A stretch of DNA of 64,000 nucleotides from NCBI RefSeq assembly GCF_003024385.1, contig NZ_PVZN01000002.1:372001-436000 (forward strand). Direction: 5' to 3'. Within the stretch, counting starts at the first letter, position 1. Every line of letters starts with the position of its first letter. Positions 1-7,909 of the stretch are shown in pieces. The notes under the pieces are model-generated. The model was not told where the DNA came from and ran no database searches. It saw only the letters and a list, made by a program, of their open reading frames with translations. Source of the DNA: Pseudomonas sp. BBP2017. Lineage in GTDB: Bacteria; Pseudomonadota; Gammaproteobacteria; Pseudomonadales; Pseudomonadaceae. The position numbers and the translations under genes were made by a program.

Positions 1-577
1 GCGCCTGTTGTACTGCGCAGGTATAGGCTGTCAGCGCTTCGATGTTGTCCCCGGCGACGTTCAGACCGTGCTCGGCGATCAGGAAGAACCAGTTGCCGCC
101 CCAGGCCACATCGCCAACCACCTGGCCGATGCCCGGCACCTCCAGTGTCAGGTCCTTGCGGTAACGGTAGGCAGGCACGTTGCGCACGCTGACCGAGTTG
201 TCTTCGTGCAGGGTCGCCTGCACGGTGCCGACCGGGGTTTCGATACGGTGCACCCCTGGGCCGATGCGGCCCAAGTGCGCCAGCGACACCACCAGACCGA
301 TGGTGCCGTGGCCGCACATACCCAAGTAGCCGGTGTTATTGAAAAAGATCACCCCGGCGCAGGCGCTCGGGTCCAGCGGCTCGCACAACAGCGCGCCAAC
401 CAGCACATCACTGCCACGCGGCTCCAGCATGCAGGCGCTGCGCCATTGGTCGTACTGCTGGGCCAGGCGCTGGCGGCGTTCGGCCATGCTGGCGTGGCCA
501 AGTGCAGGGAAGCCGTCGATGACCAGGCGGGTGGGTTCGCCGCCGGTGTGGGAGTCGATCACACTGATGCGTTTCAT
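1..577 (-). CDS. 4-hydroxyproline 2-epimerase (proline racemase family), C-terminus beyond window
   Basis: The reading frame starts at an ATG at 575-577 on the minus strand and runs off the left edge, so only about 192 N-terminal residues are visible. The opening [17 protein letters not shown] and the motif [12 protein letters not shown], with the first catalytic cysteine at residue 88, are those of bacterial hydroxyproline 2-epimerases; the second catalytic cysteine would lie outside the window. The enzyme interconverts trans-4-hydroxy-L-proline and cis-4-hydroxy-D-proline, the first step of hydroxyproline catabolism in Pseudomonas. It lies 115 bp downstream of a GntR regulator on the same strand, probably its controller. 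Proline racemase is the alternative, but the sequence fits the epimerase subgroup better. Confidence 0.93.
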   Translation of the reverse strand, partial: MKRISVIDSHTGGEPTRLVIDGFPALGHASMAERRQRLAQQYDQWRSACMLEPRGSDVLVGALLCEPLDPSACAGVIFFNNTGYLGMCGHGTIGLVVSLAHLGRIGPGVHRIETPVGTVQATLHEDNSVSVRNVPAYRYRKDLTLEVPGIGQVVGDVAWGGNWFFLIAEHGLNVAGDNIEALTAYTCAVQQA

Positions 578-692
578 GGGGAGGCCGCGTCCGTTCCGGG
601 AAGTGAACGACAGAGTGGCGTGTCCCCTGGCTTGCAGGCTTGATGACTTTAAGCCATGTCGACGACGAAATCAGCACAGCGACCCGCCATTG

Positions 693-1364
693 TCACTTGG
701 TCTGCGGCAGGTGCTCGAAGAGGGTCTTGCAGACGCCGGCGATGTGCTCGTCAAGCAGGGTGACGGCACGTTCGACATCCTTGGCCCGGCAGGCATCGAG
801 GATCTCGCGGTGTTCATGATCGGCGCGATCCTTGCCCGCCGACAGGCTCATCTGCATGCGCAGGTAGCGCTCCAGCTTGTCGTTCACCGAGCGGATCATG
901 TTCACCAGAAAGGGCCGCTGCGCAGGCTCGTACAGGCAGGCGTGCAGCTCCCAGTTCAGCTCGGCCCAGCGCCCGACGTCGTTCTCGCCGACGAACTCCT
1001 GGCAGATCCGTTCGGCGCGCGCGAAGGTTTCTTCGGTCATGTTCGGGATCGCCAGGCGCAGCGCCTTGTCTTCGAGCAGCATGCGCACTTCGAACATCTG
1101 CGCCAGCTCAGGTTCGGACATGCGCGTAACCATCGCCCCGCGATTGCGCTGGAACATCACCAGCCCCTCCGCCTCCAGGCGCTTGAGCGCCTCGCGTACG
1201 GGGATCTTGCTGACGTTGAACTGGCGAGCGATGTCGTCCTGACGGATCGGTTCGTCTTCGGCGAAGTGCCCGGCAATGATCGCATCGCGCAGGTGATGGG
1301 TGATGATTTCCGAGGTCGAAGGCGTGTTGCCCAGATCCGGGGCGTTAAGGCGAGGTACGGTCAC
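693..1364 (-). CDS. GntR family (FadR/FCD subgroup) transcriptional regulator
   Basis: A 223-residue protein with an N-terminal winged helix (about residues 18-80; typical stretch QDDIARQFNVSKIPVREAL) and a C-terminal all-helical FCD ligand domain (about 90-215) carrying the metal-ligand type histidines seen in HAC and DHEHREI. It precedes the hydroxyproline epimerase on the same strand, so control of hydroxyproline or amino-acid catabolism is the natural inference. The start is a GTG at 1362-1364 with no strong Shine-Dalgarno sequence. A GTATAC palindrome about 35 bp upstream could be its own operator. Confidence 0.9.
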   Translation of the reverse strand: MTVPRLNAPDLGNTPSTSEIITHHLRDAIIAGHFAEDEPIRQDDIARQFNVSKIPVREALKRLEAEGLVMFQRNRGAMVTRMSEPELAQMFEVRMLLEDKALRLAIPNMTEETFARAERICQEFVGENDVGRWAELNWELHACLYEPAQRPFLVNMIRSVNDKLERYLRMQMSLSAGKDRADHEHREILDACRAKDVERAVTLLDEHIAGVCKTLFEHLPQTK

Positions 1365-1392
1365 GGTGGCGTCGTCCGAAGTTCTTTGTGGA

Positions 1393-1405
1393 TATGGTAT
1401 ACGAA
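1393..1405. promoter_or_regulatory. Candidate GntR/FCD operator
   Basis: The sequence TGGTATACGA (1395-1404), centred on the palindrome GTATAC, lies about 30-40 bp upstream of the GntR start. FCD-type GntR regulators often bind short palindromes such as TGGTATACCA and autoregulate. The match is only partial, and there is no second copy upstream of the epimerase that I can see. Confidence 0.35.
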
Positions 1406-1423
1406 TTTAGTACGCCCTAGGGT

Positions 1424-1490
1424 TTCGCGGGGCAAGCCCGCTCCCACCGTATGAGCAGATCAACCGGTGGGAGCGGGCTTGCCCCGCGAA
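1424..1490. repeat. REP element, inverted pair (Pseudomonas type)
   Basis: Two 25-bp arms, 1424-1448 and 1466-1490, are perfect reverse complements around a 17-nt loop and carry the Pseudomonas REP core GCGGGGCAAGCCCGCTCCCA. The pair lies between the GntR promoter region and the 3' end of the methyltransferase and can also fold as a terminator-like hairpin for the latter. Related copies occur at 6850, 17778, 42573, 58551 and 61051. Confidence 0.9.
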
Positions 1491-1496
1491 AAGAGG

Positions 1497-2543
1497 CTAC
1501 TTGCGAGCTTCCAGAATCAAATTGAAGGGCGTTTCCGTGGCCCGGCGAAAATGTTTGAAACCAGCCTCCTCGAACACCGCACGCAAGCGCGCTTCCCCAG
1601 CCTGGGCACCGAGCCCCAGACCCACTTCCTGGGACAGCGAGTTGGGCGTGCAGATAAAGGTCGAGGCGGCATAGAACAGGCGACCCACTGGTGTGCTGTT
1701 TTCCTCCAGGCTGTCCTTGGCAAAAGGCTCGACCAACAGCACCGTGCCGTCGTCCTTGAGCGCTTTGTAGGCATGGCGGGCAGCGCCTACCGGGTCGCCC
1801 ATGTCGTGCAGGCAGTCGAAGTAGCAGATCAGGTCGTAATCCTTGCCGGGGAAATCCTTGGCGCTGGCCTGGATGAACTGTGTGCGCTCCGCTACCCCAC
1901 CTTCGGTAGCGCGCTGGCTGGACACTGTGATCGACGGCGCGTGGTAGTCGAAGCCGTAGAACTGTGAAGCAGGAAAGGCCTGGGCCAGGATCACCGTTGA
2001 GGCGCCATGGCCGCAGCCAACGTCGGCGACCTTGGCCCCGGCCTGCAGTTTATCGACCACTCCCTTCAGGGTCGGCAGCCATTCGCTCACCAAGTGGGCG
2101 CGGTAACCGGGACGGAAGAAGCGTTCAGTGCCGCTGAACATGCAGGGATGATGGTCACCCCAGGGCAGGCCACCGTCGCCGCGCATGGCGGCCACCAGTT
2201 TGTCTTTGTCGTGAAACAGCGCGGCAATTACCGAAGCACCGCCAGCGGCGTAAACCGGTGAGTCCTCAATGGCCAGCGCCATGGCCTGCTCCTCGGGCAG
2301 GCGAAAGCGGCCGTCCTGGTGTTCCATATAGCCCGATGCAGCCTGGGCGCTGAGCCATTCGCGCAGCAGCCGGGCATTGCAGCCGGTCTTTTGCGCCAGT
2401 TGTTCGGGGCTGATGAATTGACTGTCGGCCATGGCCCGGTACAGGCCCAGCTCATCGCCGAGGATCAGGTTGGCCAACAGCGCGGCGGCGCCCATGTCGT
2501 TGACCAGTTTTCCCATGAAGTCATTCAGTTTGGCTTCGTCCAT
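1497..2543 (-). CDS. SAM-dependent class I methyltransferase with N-terminal winged helix (Rv2258c-like)
   Basis: A 348-residue protein. Residues 1-90 form a helical/winged-helix domain (LAQKTGCNARLLREWLSAQA), as in the Rv2258c-like methyltransferases, and from about residue 165 there is a Rossmann methyltransferase domain with motif I VADVGCGHGAS (172-182). The substrate is unknown. An ATG at 2541-2543 is preceded by AGGAG at good spacing, so I use it instead of the longer open frame that begins at 2624. It appears to be a single-gene unit followed by a REP pair. Confidence 0.85.
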   Translation of the reverse strand: MDEAKLNDFMGKLVNDMGAAALLANLILGDELGLYRAMADSQFISPEQLAQKTGCNARLLREWLSAQAASGYMEHQDGRFRLPEEQAMALAIEDSPVYAAGGASVIAALFHDKDKLVAAMRGDGGLPWGDHHPCMFSGTERFFRPGYRAHLVSEWLPTLKGVVDKLQAGAKVADVGCGHGASTVILAQAFPASQFYGFDYHAPSITVSSQRATEGGVAERTQFIQASAKDFPGKDYDLICYFDCLHDMGDPVGAARHAYKALKDDGTVLLVEPFAKDSLEENSTPVGRLFYAASTFICTPNSLSQEVGLGLGAQAGEARLRAVFEEAGFKHFRRATETPFNLILEARK

Positions 2544-2638
2544 TGCGTGTTCTCCTGCAAGAAGTCCAACGTCAACGGGGTCGTCACGCCAGGCGACGAC
2601 CTCGGGCCATTTCTCGTGGGGCAACTATTAAGTCTAGT

Positions 2639-3235
2639 TCAGCGCGCCTGACCGGATGAGCGTTCGCGCAGCGCTTTGCTGACTTTCGACTGCATCTGGT
2701 AAGCCGGTGCTTCGACCGCATCGAAGTCACGCGAGTAGCGCCGGGCGAATTCTTCCACGCCCCATTGCTGGTACTGCTGCACATGGTGCAGTTCGTGGGC
2801 CCAGAGCGCAGCGTTGTCCTGGGCATCGGCCTCGTTGCGAAAGACGATGATGTCGATCAGGGTCACGGCGTTGACGTCGGGGTTCTGCAGCAAGGCGTTG
2901 GCGCTGTCCAGGGCCTGTTGGTCGCCGACTTTGTAGCGCGCCGCATCCAGCACCTGGAAGTCGTAATACGGCTCAAGCTGGGCGCGGATGTGCAGGGGAA
3001 TCGGCAGCACCGTACCGGCCGCCGCTGTGTCGCGCGCCTGTTGCAGGGCCAGTGCCAGGGAGTTGCTGGCTATGCGCCCGAGGTCGTTGAGCACGCTACG
3101 GGCCTCGCCCGGATCAATCGGCGAGCAGATGCAACTGCCCAGGCAGATTTCGTACTGGCCAGCGGGGCAGGCGGCGAGGGCGTTGAGCGGGGCGAGCAGG
3201 GCCAGACCAAGCAACAGCGGTTCAAGGACTCTCAT
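2639..3235 (-). CDS. Secreted DUF4157-like protein with HELHH metal-binding motif
   Basis: A 198-residue protein. Residues 1-21 are a typical signal peptide ending ALA-A, followed by a cysteine-rich patch (C23, C31, C35, C37). The C-terminal half has WAHELHHVQQY (145-155), a HExxH-related motif found in DUF4157 proteins, which are often small periplasmic or toxin-associated zinc-binding domains. Its start lies inside the end of the TetR gene (about 14 bp overlap), which suggests co-transcription. Whether it is a peptidase is not shown by the sequence. A longer in-frame start at 3259 exists, but the signal peptide favours 3235. Confidence 0.75.
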   Translation of the reverse strand: MRVLEPLLLGLALLAPLNALAACPAGQYEICLGSCICSPIDPGEARSVLNDLGRIASNSLALALQQARDTAAAGTVLPIPLHIRAQLEPYYDFQVLDAARYKVGDQQALDSANALLQNPDVNAVTLIDIIVFRNEADAQDNAALWAHELHHVQQYQQWGVEEFARRYSRDFDAVEAPAYQMQSKVSKALRERSSGQAR

Positions 3236-3776
3236 GCAAGGCCCCGGCGAGAAACTCACGGGAGGCCTTGAGCACTTCCTGCTGGCTGGATGGGTTGGCC
3301 AGCATGCGCGCGATCACCAGCGCGCCCACGCACTGGCTGAGCAGGGCCCAGGCCAGGTCGGGGTCTTCGAGGGTGTCGGCCCAGGCGTGTTGCAGGGTGC
3401 GCAGCCAGTGTTCGGCCTCTTCACGCACTGGTAGCGGCGCCTGGGCGATTTCGGCACCCAGGGCCGGGATGGCGCAACCGCCTTCGGGGTTGTGCACGTG
3501 GGCCAGGCTCAGGTAATGGTCCAGGCAGCGTTCAAGGCGCTGGCGGTTCATCGGTTGCTGGGCCATGGGGCTCAGCGACAGTTCGCGGCGCACCACTTCG
3601 GTGAACAGGTCGTCCTTGGACGGGAAGTGGTTGTAGAACGCCCCCCCGGTCAGGCCGATGGCCTTCATCAGGCCGGCGACGCCAGTGGCATTGAAGCCGC
3701 CGCGCTTGGCTAGGGCGCCGCTGCTCTCCAGCAGTTTCTGCCGGGTTTGTTCCTTGTGGGTGGTGGAGTAGCGCAC
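3222..3776 (-). CDS. TetR/AcrR family transcriptional regulator
   Basis: A 184-residue protein with the TetR helix-turn-helix at about residues 25-55 (MKAIGLTGGAFYNHFPSKDD) and a C-terminal ligand domain like that of regulators controlling oxidoreductases in Pseudomonas. The start is a GTG at 3774-3776 with GGAG upstream. It is transcribed divergently from the SDR at 3868, and the gap between them holds a direct repeat that is a likely operator. The SDR is therefore the probable target. Confidence 0.9.
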   Translation of the reverse strand: MRYSTTHKEQTRQKLLESSGALAKRGGFNATGVAGLMKAIGLTGGAFYNHFPSKDDLFTEVVRRELSLSPMAQQPMNRQRLERCLDHYLSLAHVHNPEGGCAIPALGAEIAQAPLPVREEAEHWLRTLQHAWADTLEDPDLAWALLSQCVGALVIARMLANPSSQQEVLKASREFLAGALHESP

Positions 3777-3829
3777 GCCGACTTTCTCCGTAGCACTGAC
3801 TTGACGAAGCCTGGATCATAGCATAGCGT

Positions 3830-3852
3830 TCGTTTACTAAATGATCGTTTAC
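3830..3852. promoter_or_regulatory. Candidate TetR operator (direct repeat) in divergent promoter
   Basis: TCGTTTAC occurs twice, at 3830-3837 and 3845-3852, with a 15-bp period. It lies between the divergent TetR and SDR genes and immediately upstream of the SDR Shine-Dalgarno (GGAGG at 3856-3860). Position and repetition suggest that the TetR protein binds here to shut off the SDR. This is inference. Confidence 0.45.
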
Positions 3853-3867
3853 CAATGGAGGCGATGG

Positions 3868-4598
3868 ATGACCCAGGGCAAGAAAGTGGTGTTGGTAGTA
3901 GGGGCCGGTGATGCCACCGGCGCAGCGATTGCCAAGCGTTTTGCCCGCGAGGGCTATATCGCCTGCGTGACCCGGCGCAGCGCCGACAAGCTGCAGCAGC
4001 TGGTGGACGAGATTCGTGCCGCGGGTGGCGAGGCGCATGGCTTTGCCTCCGATGCACGCAAGGAAGAGGAGGTGGCGGCGCTGGTTGAACAGATCGAAAC
4101 TACCCTCGGCCCGATCGAGGCGTTCGTGTTCAATATTGGCGCCAACGTGCCGTGCAGCATTCTCGACGAGACCGCACGAAAGTACTTCAAGATCTGGGAA
4201 ATGGCCTGCTTCGCCGGCTTCCTGACCAGTCAGGCCGTGGCCCGGCGCATGGTGACCCGTGAGCACGGAACCATTCTGTTCACTGGCGCTACCGCCGGCC
4301 TGCGCGGCGCTGCCGGCTTTGCTGCGTTCGCCGGGCTAAACATGGCATTCGCGCCCTGGCGCAGAGCATGGCCCGTGAGCTTGGGCCGCGTAATATCCAT
4401 GTCGCCCATGTGGTGGTGGACGGTGCCATCGACACTGCATTCATCCGCGACAGCTTCCCCGAGCGCTATGCGCTCAAGGAGCAGGACGGCATCCTTGACC
4501 CCGCGCACATTGCCGACAGCTACTGGTTCCTGCACGCGCAGCCGCGTGATGCCTGGACCTTCGAACTCGATCTGCGGCCGTGGATGGAACGTTGGTAA
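3868..4598 (+). pseudogene. SDR family oxidoreductase, frameshifted near codon 156
   Basis: The frame starts MTQGKKVVLVVGAGDATGAA after a GGAGG ribosome site and reads as a short-chain dehydrogenase through GAAGFAAFAG. There the G run at 4333-4335 has three bases where four would keep the frame. Adding one G restores AKHGIRALAQSMARELGPRN and the full C-terminus ending DLRPWMERW at 4598. The span of 731 bp is one base short of a 243-residue gene. The protein is broken as written, and the uninterrupted frame runs on to 4656 in nonsense. It could be a real mutation or a sequencing error in a G tract. Divergent from its likely TetR regulator and followed by an isomerase gene. Confidence 0.85.
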
Positions 4599-4627
4599 GC
4601 CTCTGACAACAACAAGGACTCTGAACA

Positions 4628-5218
4628 ATGAGCAAAACCGTCGAATTCTTCTTTGACCTGGGCAGCCCGGCCAGTTACCTGGCCTGGACCCAACTGCCGG
4701 CGCTGTGTGCCCGGCATGATGCGCAACTGCTGTACCGGCCGATGCTGCTGGGCGGGGTGTTCCAGGCCACCGGCAATGCTTCGCCAGCAATGGTGCCGGC
4801 CAAGGCGCGCTATGTGTTTGCCGATTTTCAGCGCTATGCCGAGCGCTATGGCGTGACCCTGGCGTTCCCGCCGGGCTTTCCGCTCAACACCCTTGGGCTG
4901 ATGCGCGGCACCCTGGCTGTGCAATTGTTTCAACCTGAGCGCTTCGAGGCTTACCTCGATGCGCTGTTCCCGGCGATGTGGGTGCAGCAACGCAACCTGG
5001 GCGATCCGCAGGTGTTGGCAACGGTGTTGCGCGAAGCAGGCTTCGATCCCGAGCAGTATCAAGCCTGGAGCGCAGATCCACAGGTCAAGGCGGCACTCAA
5101 GGAAGCCACTGAAGAAGCCGTGCGCCGTGGCACGTTCGGAGCGCCGACGTTCTTTGTCGGTGAGCAGATGTTCTTTGGTCAGGACCGCCTGGATTTCGTT
5201 GAAGCGGCATTGGTTTGA
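4628..5218 (+). CDS. 2-hydroxychromene-2-carboxylate isomerase / DsbA-like kappa-class GST
   Basis: A 196-residue protein of the thioredoxin-fold kappa GST family. VEFFFDLGSPASYLAW carries the serine (Ser13) that binds glutathione in place of the DsbA cysteine, and the C-terminus has FGAPTFFVGEQMFFGQDRLDFV, the family signature. Family members isomerise 2-hydroxychromene-2-carboxylate in naphthalene breakdown, but most genomic copies, like this one with no naphthalene genes around it, have an unknown glutathione-dependent role. It lies 29 bp after the frameshifted SDR, probably as one operon under the TetR regulator. Confidence 0.88.
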   Translation: MSKTVEFFFDLGSPASYLAWTQLPALCARHDAQLLYRPMLLGGVFQATGNASPAMVPAKARYVFADFQRYAERYGVTLAFPPGFPLNTLGLMRGTLAVQLFQPERFEAYLDALFPAMWVQQRNLGDPQVLATVLREAGFDPEQYQAWSADPQVKAALKEATEEAVRRGTFGAPTFFVGEQMFFGQDRLDFVEAALV

Positions 5219-5223
5219 ATGGG

Positions 5224-5261
5224 TACAGTCAAGTGATACGGTATTATTTTCAGTAACTGTA
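5224..5261. promoter_or_regulatory. Inverted repeat TACAGT...ACTGTA upstream of LysE gene
   Basis: TACAGT (5224-5229) and ACTGTA (5256-5261) form separated inverted arms, and the inner CAGTAACTG (5251-5259) is itself palindromic. This lies about 60-95 bp before the LysE start and may be an operator. No adjacent regulator gene matches it. A MocR-type regulator is a guess. Confidence 0.3.
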
Positions 5262-5318
5262 TGGTCGGCCTGGGTCAGGACTCCGCTAGTGTCAGTGCAG
5301 CCCACAAGAAAGATCTGG

Positions 5319-5948
5319 ATGCCTGCCATGCTCAGCTCAGTTGATCTGATAACCGCCTTCGTGCTGTTCGCCTTCGTGTCTTCGATCACCCCGGGGCCCA
5401 ACAACACCATGTTGCTGGCCTCCGGGGTGAATTTTGGCGTACGCCGTTCGATTCCCCATGCTATTGGCATCAGTGTGGGCTTCATGGTCATGGTGCTGGC
5501 GGTGGGCTTTGGCCTGGGTGAAGTGTTCAAGGCCTACCCGCCGATCTATACCGTACTGCGCTATGTCGGCGCGGCCTACTTGCTGTACCTGGCGTGGAAA
5601 ATCGCCACCTCCGGGCCCTTGTCGGTCAGCAACCCCGAGAGCCGTAAACCGCTCGGCTTCTGGGGCGCGGCAGCGTTTCAATGGGTCAACCCCAAGGCCT
5701 GGGTCATGGCGGTGGGGGCCATCACTACCTACACGCCAGCCCAGGGCTATGTCACCAACGTGATCGTCATCGCCACCGTGTTCGCCCTGGTCAACCTGCC
5801 CAGCGTGTGCGTCTGGGTGATGTTCGGCAGCGCCTTGCGTACGGTGCTGCAGAACCCGCGCTGGTTAATGCTGTTCAATGTCCTGATGGCGGCGTTGCTG
5901 GTGATATCCCTTTACCCGCTGCTCTTTGTAGAATCGAGTTTTTCCTGA
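5319..5948 (+). CDS. LysE family amino-acid exporter
   Basis: A 209-residue inner-membrane protein with about six hydrophobic segments and the LysE/RhtB signature SITPGPNNTMLL near residues 22-32, plus WVNPKAW in the centre. The family exports amino acids or related metabolites by proton exchange; the substrate cannot be told from sequence. I take the ATG at 5319 (MPAMLSS) because AGAAAG lies upstream; the ATG at 5328 is the alternative. The alpha/beta hydrolase starts 16 bp downstream, so the two are probably co-transcribed. Confidence 0.9.
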   Translation: MPAMLSSVDLITAFVLFAFVSSITPGPNNTMLLASGVNFGVRRSIPHAIGISVGFMVMVLAVGFGLGEVFKAYPPIYTVLRYVGAAYLLYLAWKIATSGPLSVSNPESRKPLGFWGAAAFQWVNPKAWVMAVGAITTYTPAQGYVTNVIVIATVFALVNLPSVCVWVMFGSALRTVLQNPRWLMLFNVLMAALLVISLYPLLFVESSFS

Positions 5949-5964
5949 ATGAGTGCGCTGGCAC

Positions 5965-6840
5965 ATGCAGTTGATTCCCTGGTCCCATGACACAAGTGCT
6001 GGCTTTACCTTGCGCGGCTGGCGCTCACCCGCCAGCGGCAAACCCTTGCTGCATTTTCTCCACGGCAACGGCTTTTGCTGTCTGGTCTACCAGCCAATGC
6101 TGGCGCGCCTGGCAGAACACTTCGACCTCTGGCTGTGTGATGTCCAGGGCCATGGCGACAGTGACCATGGCGGCCTGTTCCAGGGCTGGAACCGTACCGC
6201 AGAGTTGGCTATCGAGGCCTTCGAGGCGGGCCGTGGCGAATACGCCGAGGTGCCGCGCTTTGCCGTCGGCCACAGTTTTGGCGGGGTGCTGACCGGGTTG
6301 ATGCTGGCGTATCGGCCGCAGTTGTTCCAGCGCGCGGTACTGCTCGATCCGGTGCTGTTCAGCCGCTCGATGATGGGCATCATGGGCGCCGCTGCGCTGG
6401 TTGGCCTGCATCGTCGTCACACCTTGGCGCGCAAGGCCGCGACCCGCCGCAGTCATTGGCCGGACCGTAGCGCCGCACGCGCCTCGCTGGAGGGGCGGGG
6501 GATCTTCAAGGGCTGGAACGAGCATGCGTTGCAGTCGTATATCGAGCATGCCATCGGCGATTGTGGCGGAGGAGTGGTGCTCAAGTGCCGACCCAGCCGT
6601 GAAGTGGAGATTTTCAGTTCATTCCCGCGGCGTATGTGGGCATCGCTGACCCGAGTGAAAACCCCGAGCCAGGTATTCTACGGCGAAACCACCTATCCCT
6701 TCGTGCCGCAGTCGGTGCAGCGCTGGGCGCAGGACAATCGACAGGTCACCGCCGAGCAAGTGTCGGGCGGGCACTGCTTCATGCAGGAAGACCCTGCGGC
6801 TAGTAGCGAGCGGGTGCTGGCGTTCTTGCTGCAGCATTAG
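5965..6840 (+). CDS. Alpha/beta hydrolase
   Basis: A 291-residue alpha/beta-hydrolase. HGNGF (33-37) forms the oxyanion region, GHSFGG (102-107) holds the nucleophile Ser104, and GGHCFMQEDP near the C-terminus supplies the catalytic histidine. A GTG at 5953 in the same frame would add four residues; the ATG at 5965 is preferred by position, though neither has a strong Shine-Dalgarno. It follows the LysE gene closely. The substrate is unknown. A REP pair lies just after the stop. Confidence 0.87.
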   Translation: MQLIPWSHDTSAGFTLRGWRSPASGKPLLHFLHGNGFCCLVYQPMLARLAEHFDLWLCDVQGHGDSDHGGLFQGWNRTAELAIEAFEAGRGEYAEVPRFAVGHSFGGVLTGLMLAYRPQLFQRAVLLDPVLFSRSMMGIMGAAALVGLHRRHTLARKAATRRSHWPDRSAARASLEGRGIFKGWNEHALQSYIEHAIGDCGGGVVLKCRPSREVEIFSSFPRRMWASLTRVKTPSQVFYGETTYPFVPQSVQRWAQDNRQVTAEQVSGGHCFMQEDPAASSERVLAFLLQH

Positions 6841-6849
6841 GGAATGCCT

Positions 6850-6903
6850 ATCGCGGGGCAAGCCCGCTGCCACAGCGCGCCCCTGTGGGGCTTGCCCCGC
6901 GAT
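6850..6903. repeat. REP element, inverted pair
   Basis: ATCGCGGGGCAAGCCC (6850-6865) and its exact reverse complement (6888-6903) flank a GC-rich loop. It fills the gap between two convergent genes, the alpha/beta hydrolase and the LysR gene, whose stop lies two bases beyond. It probably also acts as a shared hairpin terminator. Confidence 0.85.
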
Positions 6904-6904
6904 A

Positions 6905-7810
6905 TCAGGTGATATCACTGACCTCGAACGCTTTCGCCAGAAAGTCCAGCAAGCTGCGCACACCCGGCAGTAACCCTCGACGCGAGGCGAACACCGCGTG
7001 CACCACACCGCACTCCGGTGCCCAGTCAGGGGTGACCTTGACCAGCCGCCCGCTTTCGAGCGCTTCGCGTACGACGACCAACGGCACATGAACCACGCCA
7101 ACGCCAGCCATCGCTGCTTGGCGTAGCACCAGCAGATCGTCGGTGACCAGCCGTGGTTGATAGCGCAGGCTGGCGCGAGCGCCATCAGGACCCAACAGCT
7201 CCCAGTGGTAGTCACGTCGTGGTTTGCCCCAATGCAAAGTCGGCAGGGTTGCAAGGTCTGCCGGCACCGGGCGCTTTGGTAGACGTTCACGCAGTTCCGG
7301 CGACGCCACCAGGCACTGGCTACTGTGGGCCAGGGTTTTCATCACCAGGTCACTGCTTTCCAGCGGTGGTACGCGCACCCGCAGGGCGATGTCGATACCT
7401 TCCTGAATCAGGTCGACCTGGCGGTTGGTGCTTTCGATGTGCAGTTGCACCAATGGGCACTGGACCATAAAGCGGGTCAGCATGCTGCCGACCCAGAAGT
7501 CCAGCAGGGCGGTCGGGCAGCTCAGGCGCACAATGCCTTGGGGTTCGGCACGGTTGCGCTCGATCAGCTCGGCGGCGCCCTCGGCCTCCACCAGCATCGC
7601 CACGCAGTGGCGGTAATAGGCCTGACCGATTTCGGTCACCGAAAAATGCCGGGTCGAGCGCTGGATCAGGCGCACGCCGAGGCGTTCTTCCAGTCCGGCG
7701 ATACGTCGGCTGAGTTTTGACTTGGGCATGTCCAGGGCGCGGCCTGCGGGGGCAAAGCCAGCGTGATCGACGACCTGGGCGAAGTAGTAAAGGTCGTTGA
7801 GGTCTTCCAT
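6905..7810 (-). CDS. LysR family transcriptional regulator
   Basis: A 301-residue LysR protein. The N-terminal helix-turn-helix spans about residues 1-60 (FAPAGRALDMPKSKLSRRIA), followed by a periplasmic-binding-like effector domain. I use the ATG at 7808-7810, preceded by GGAGA; the frame stays open further upstream, but that part is antisense to the pirin gene. It is transcribed divergently from pirin. In Pseudomonas, LysR genes of this type commonly control a neighbouring pirin/YcaC pair, which is what the layout shows here. Confidence 0.92.
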   Translation of the reverse strand: MEDLNDLYYFAQVVDHAGFAPAGRALDMPKSKLSRRIAGLEERLGVRLIQRSTRHFSVTEIGQAYYRHCVAMLVEAEGAAELIERNRAEPQGIVRLSCPTALLDFWVGSMLTRFMVQCPLVQLHIESTNRQVDLIQEGIDIALRVRVPPLESSDLVMKTLAHSSQCLVASPELRERLPKRPVPADLATLPTLHWGKPRRDYHWELLGPDGARASLRYQPRLVTDDLLVLRQAAMAGVGVVHVPLVVVREALESGRLVKVTPDWAPECGVVHAVFASRRGLLPGVRSLLDFLAKAFEVSDIT

Positions 7811-7909
7811 CAGTGTTCTCCATATGGAACGCTGAGGGCAGTTTAACTGATCTACCGCCGATGTCGTTGCGCTCGTATGGTTATAGCCATCCACGAGAGG
7901 AGACATCTC

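Noticed and set aside
333..1454. 373-codon plus-strand frame over the epimerase and GntR genes
   Set aside because: Both minus-strand genes are recognised by motif; this frame is their shadow.
4336..4656. C-terminal extension of the SDR after the frameshift
   Set aside because: The sequence past codon 156 is low-complexity nonsense (Ser/Arg/Thr-rich); the true continuation is in the next frame to 4598.
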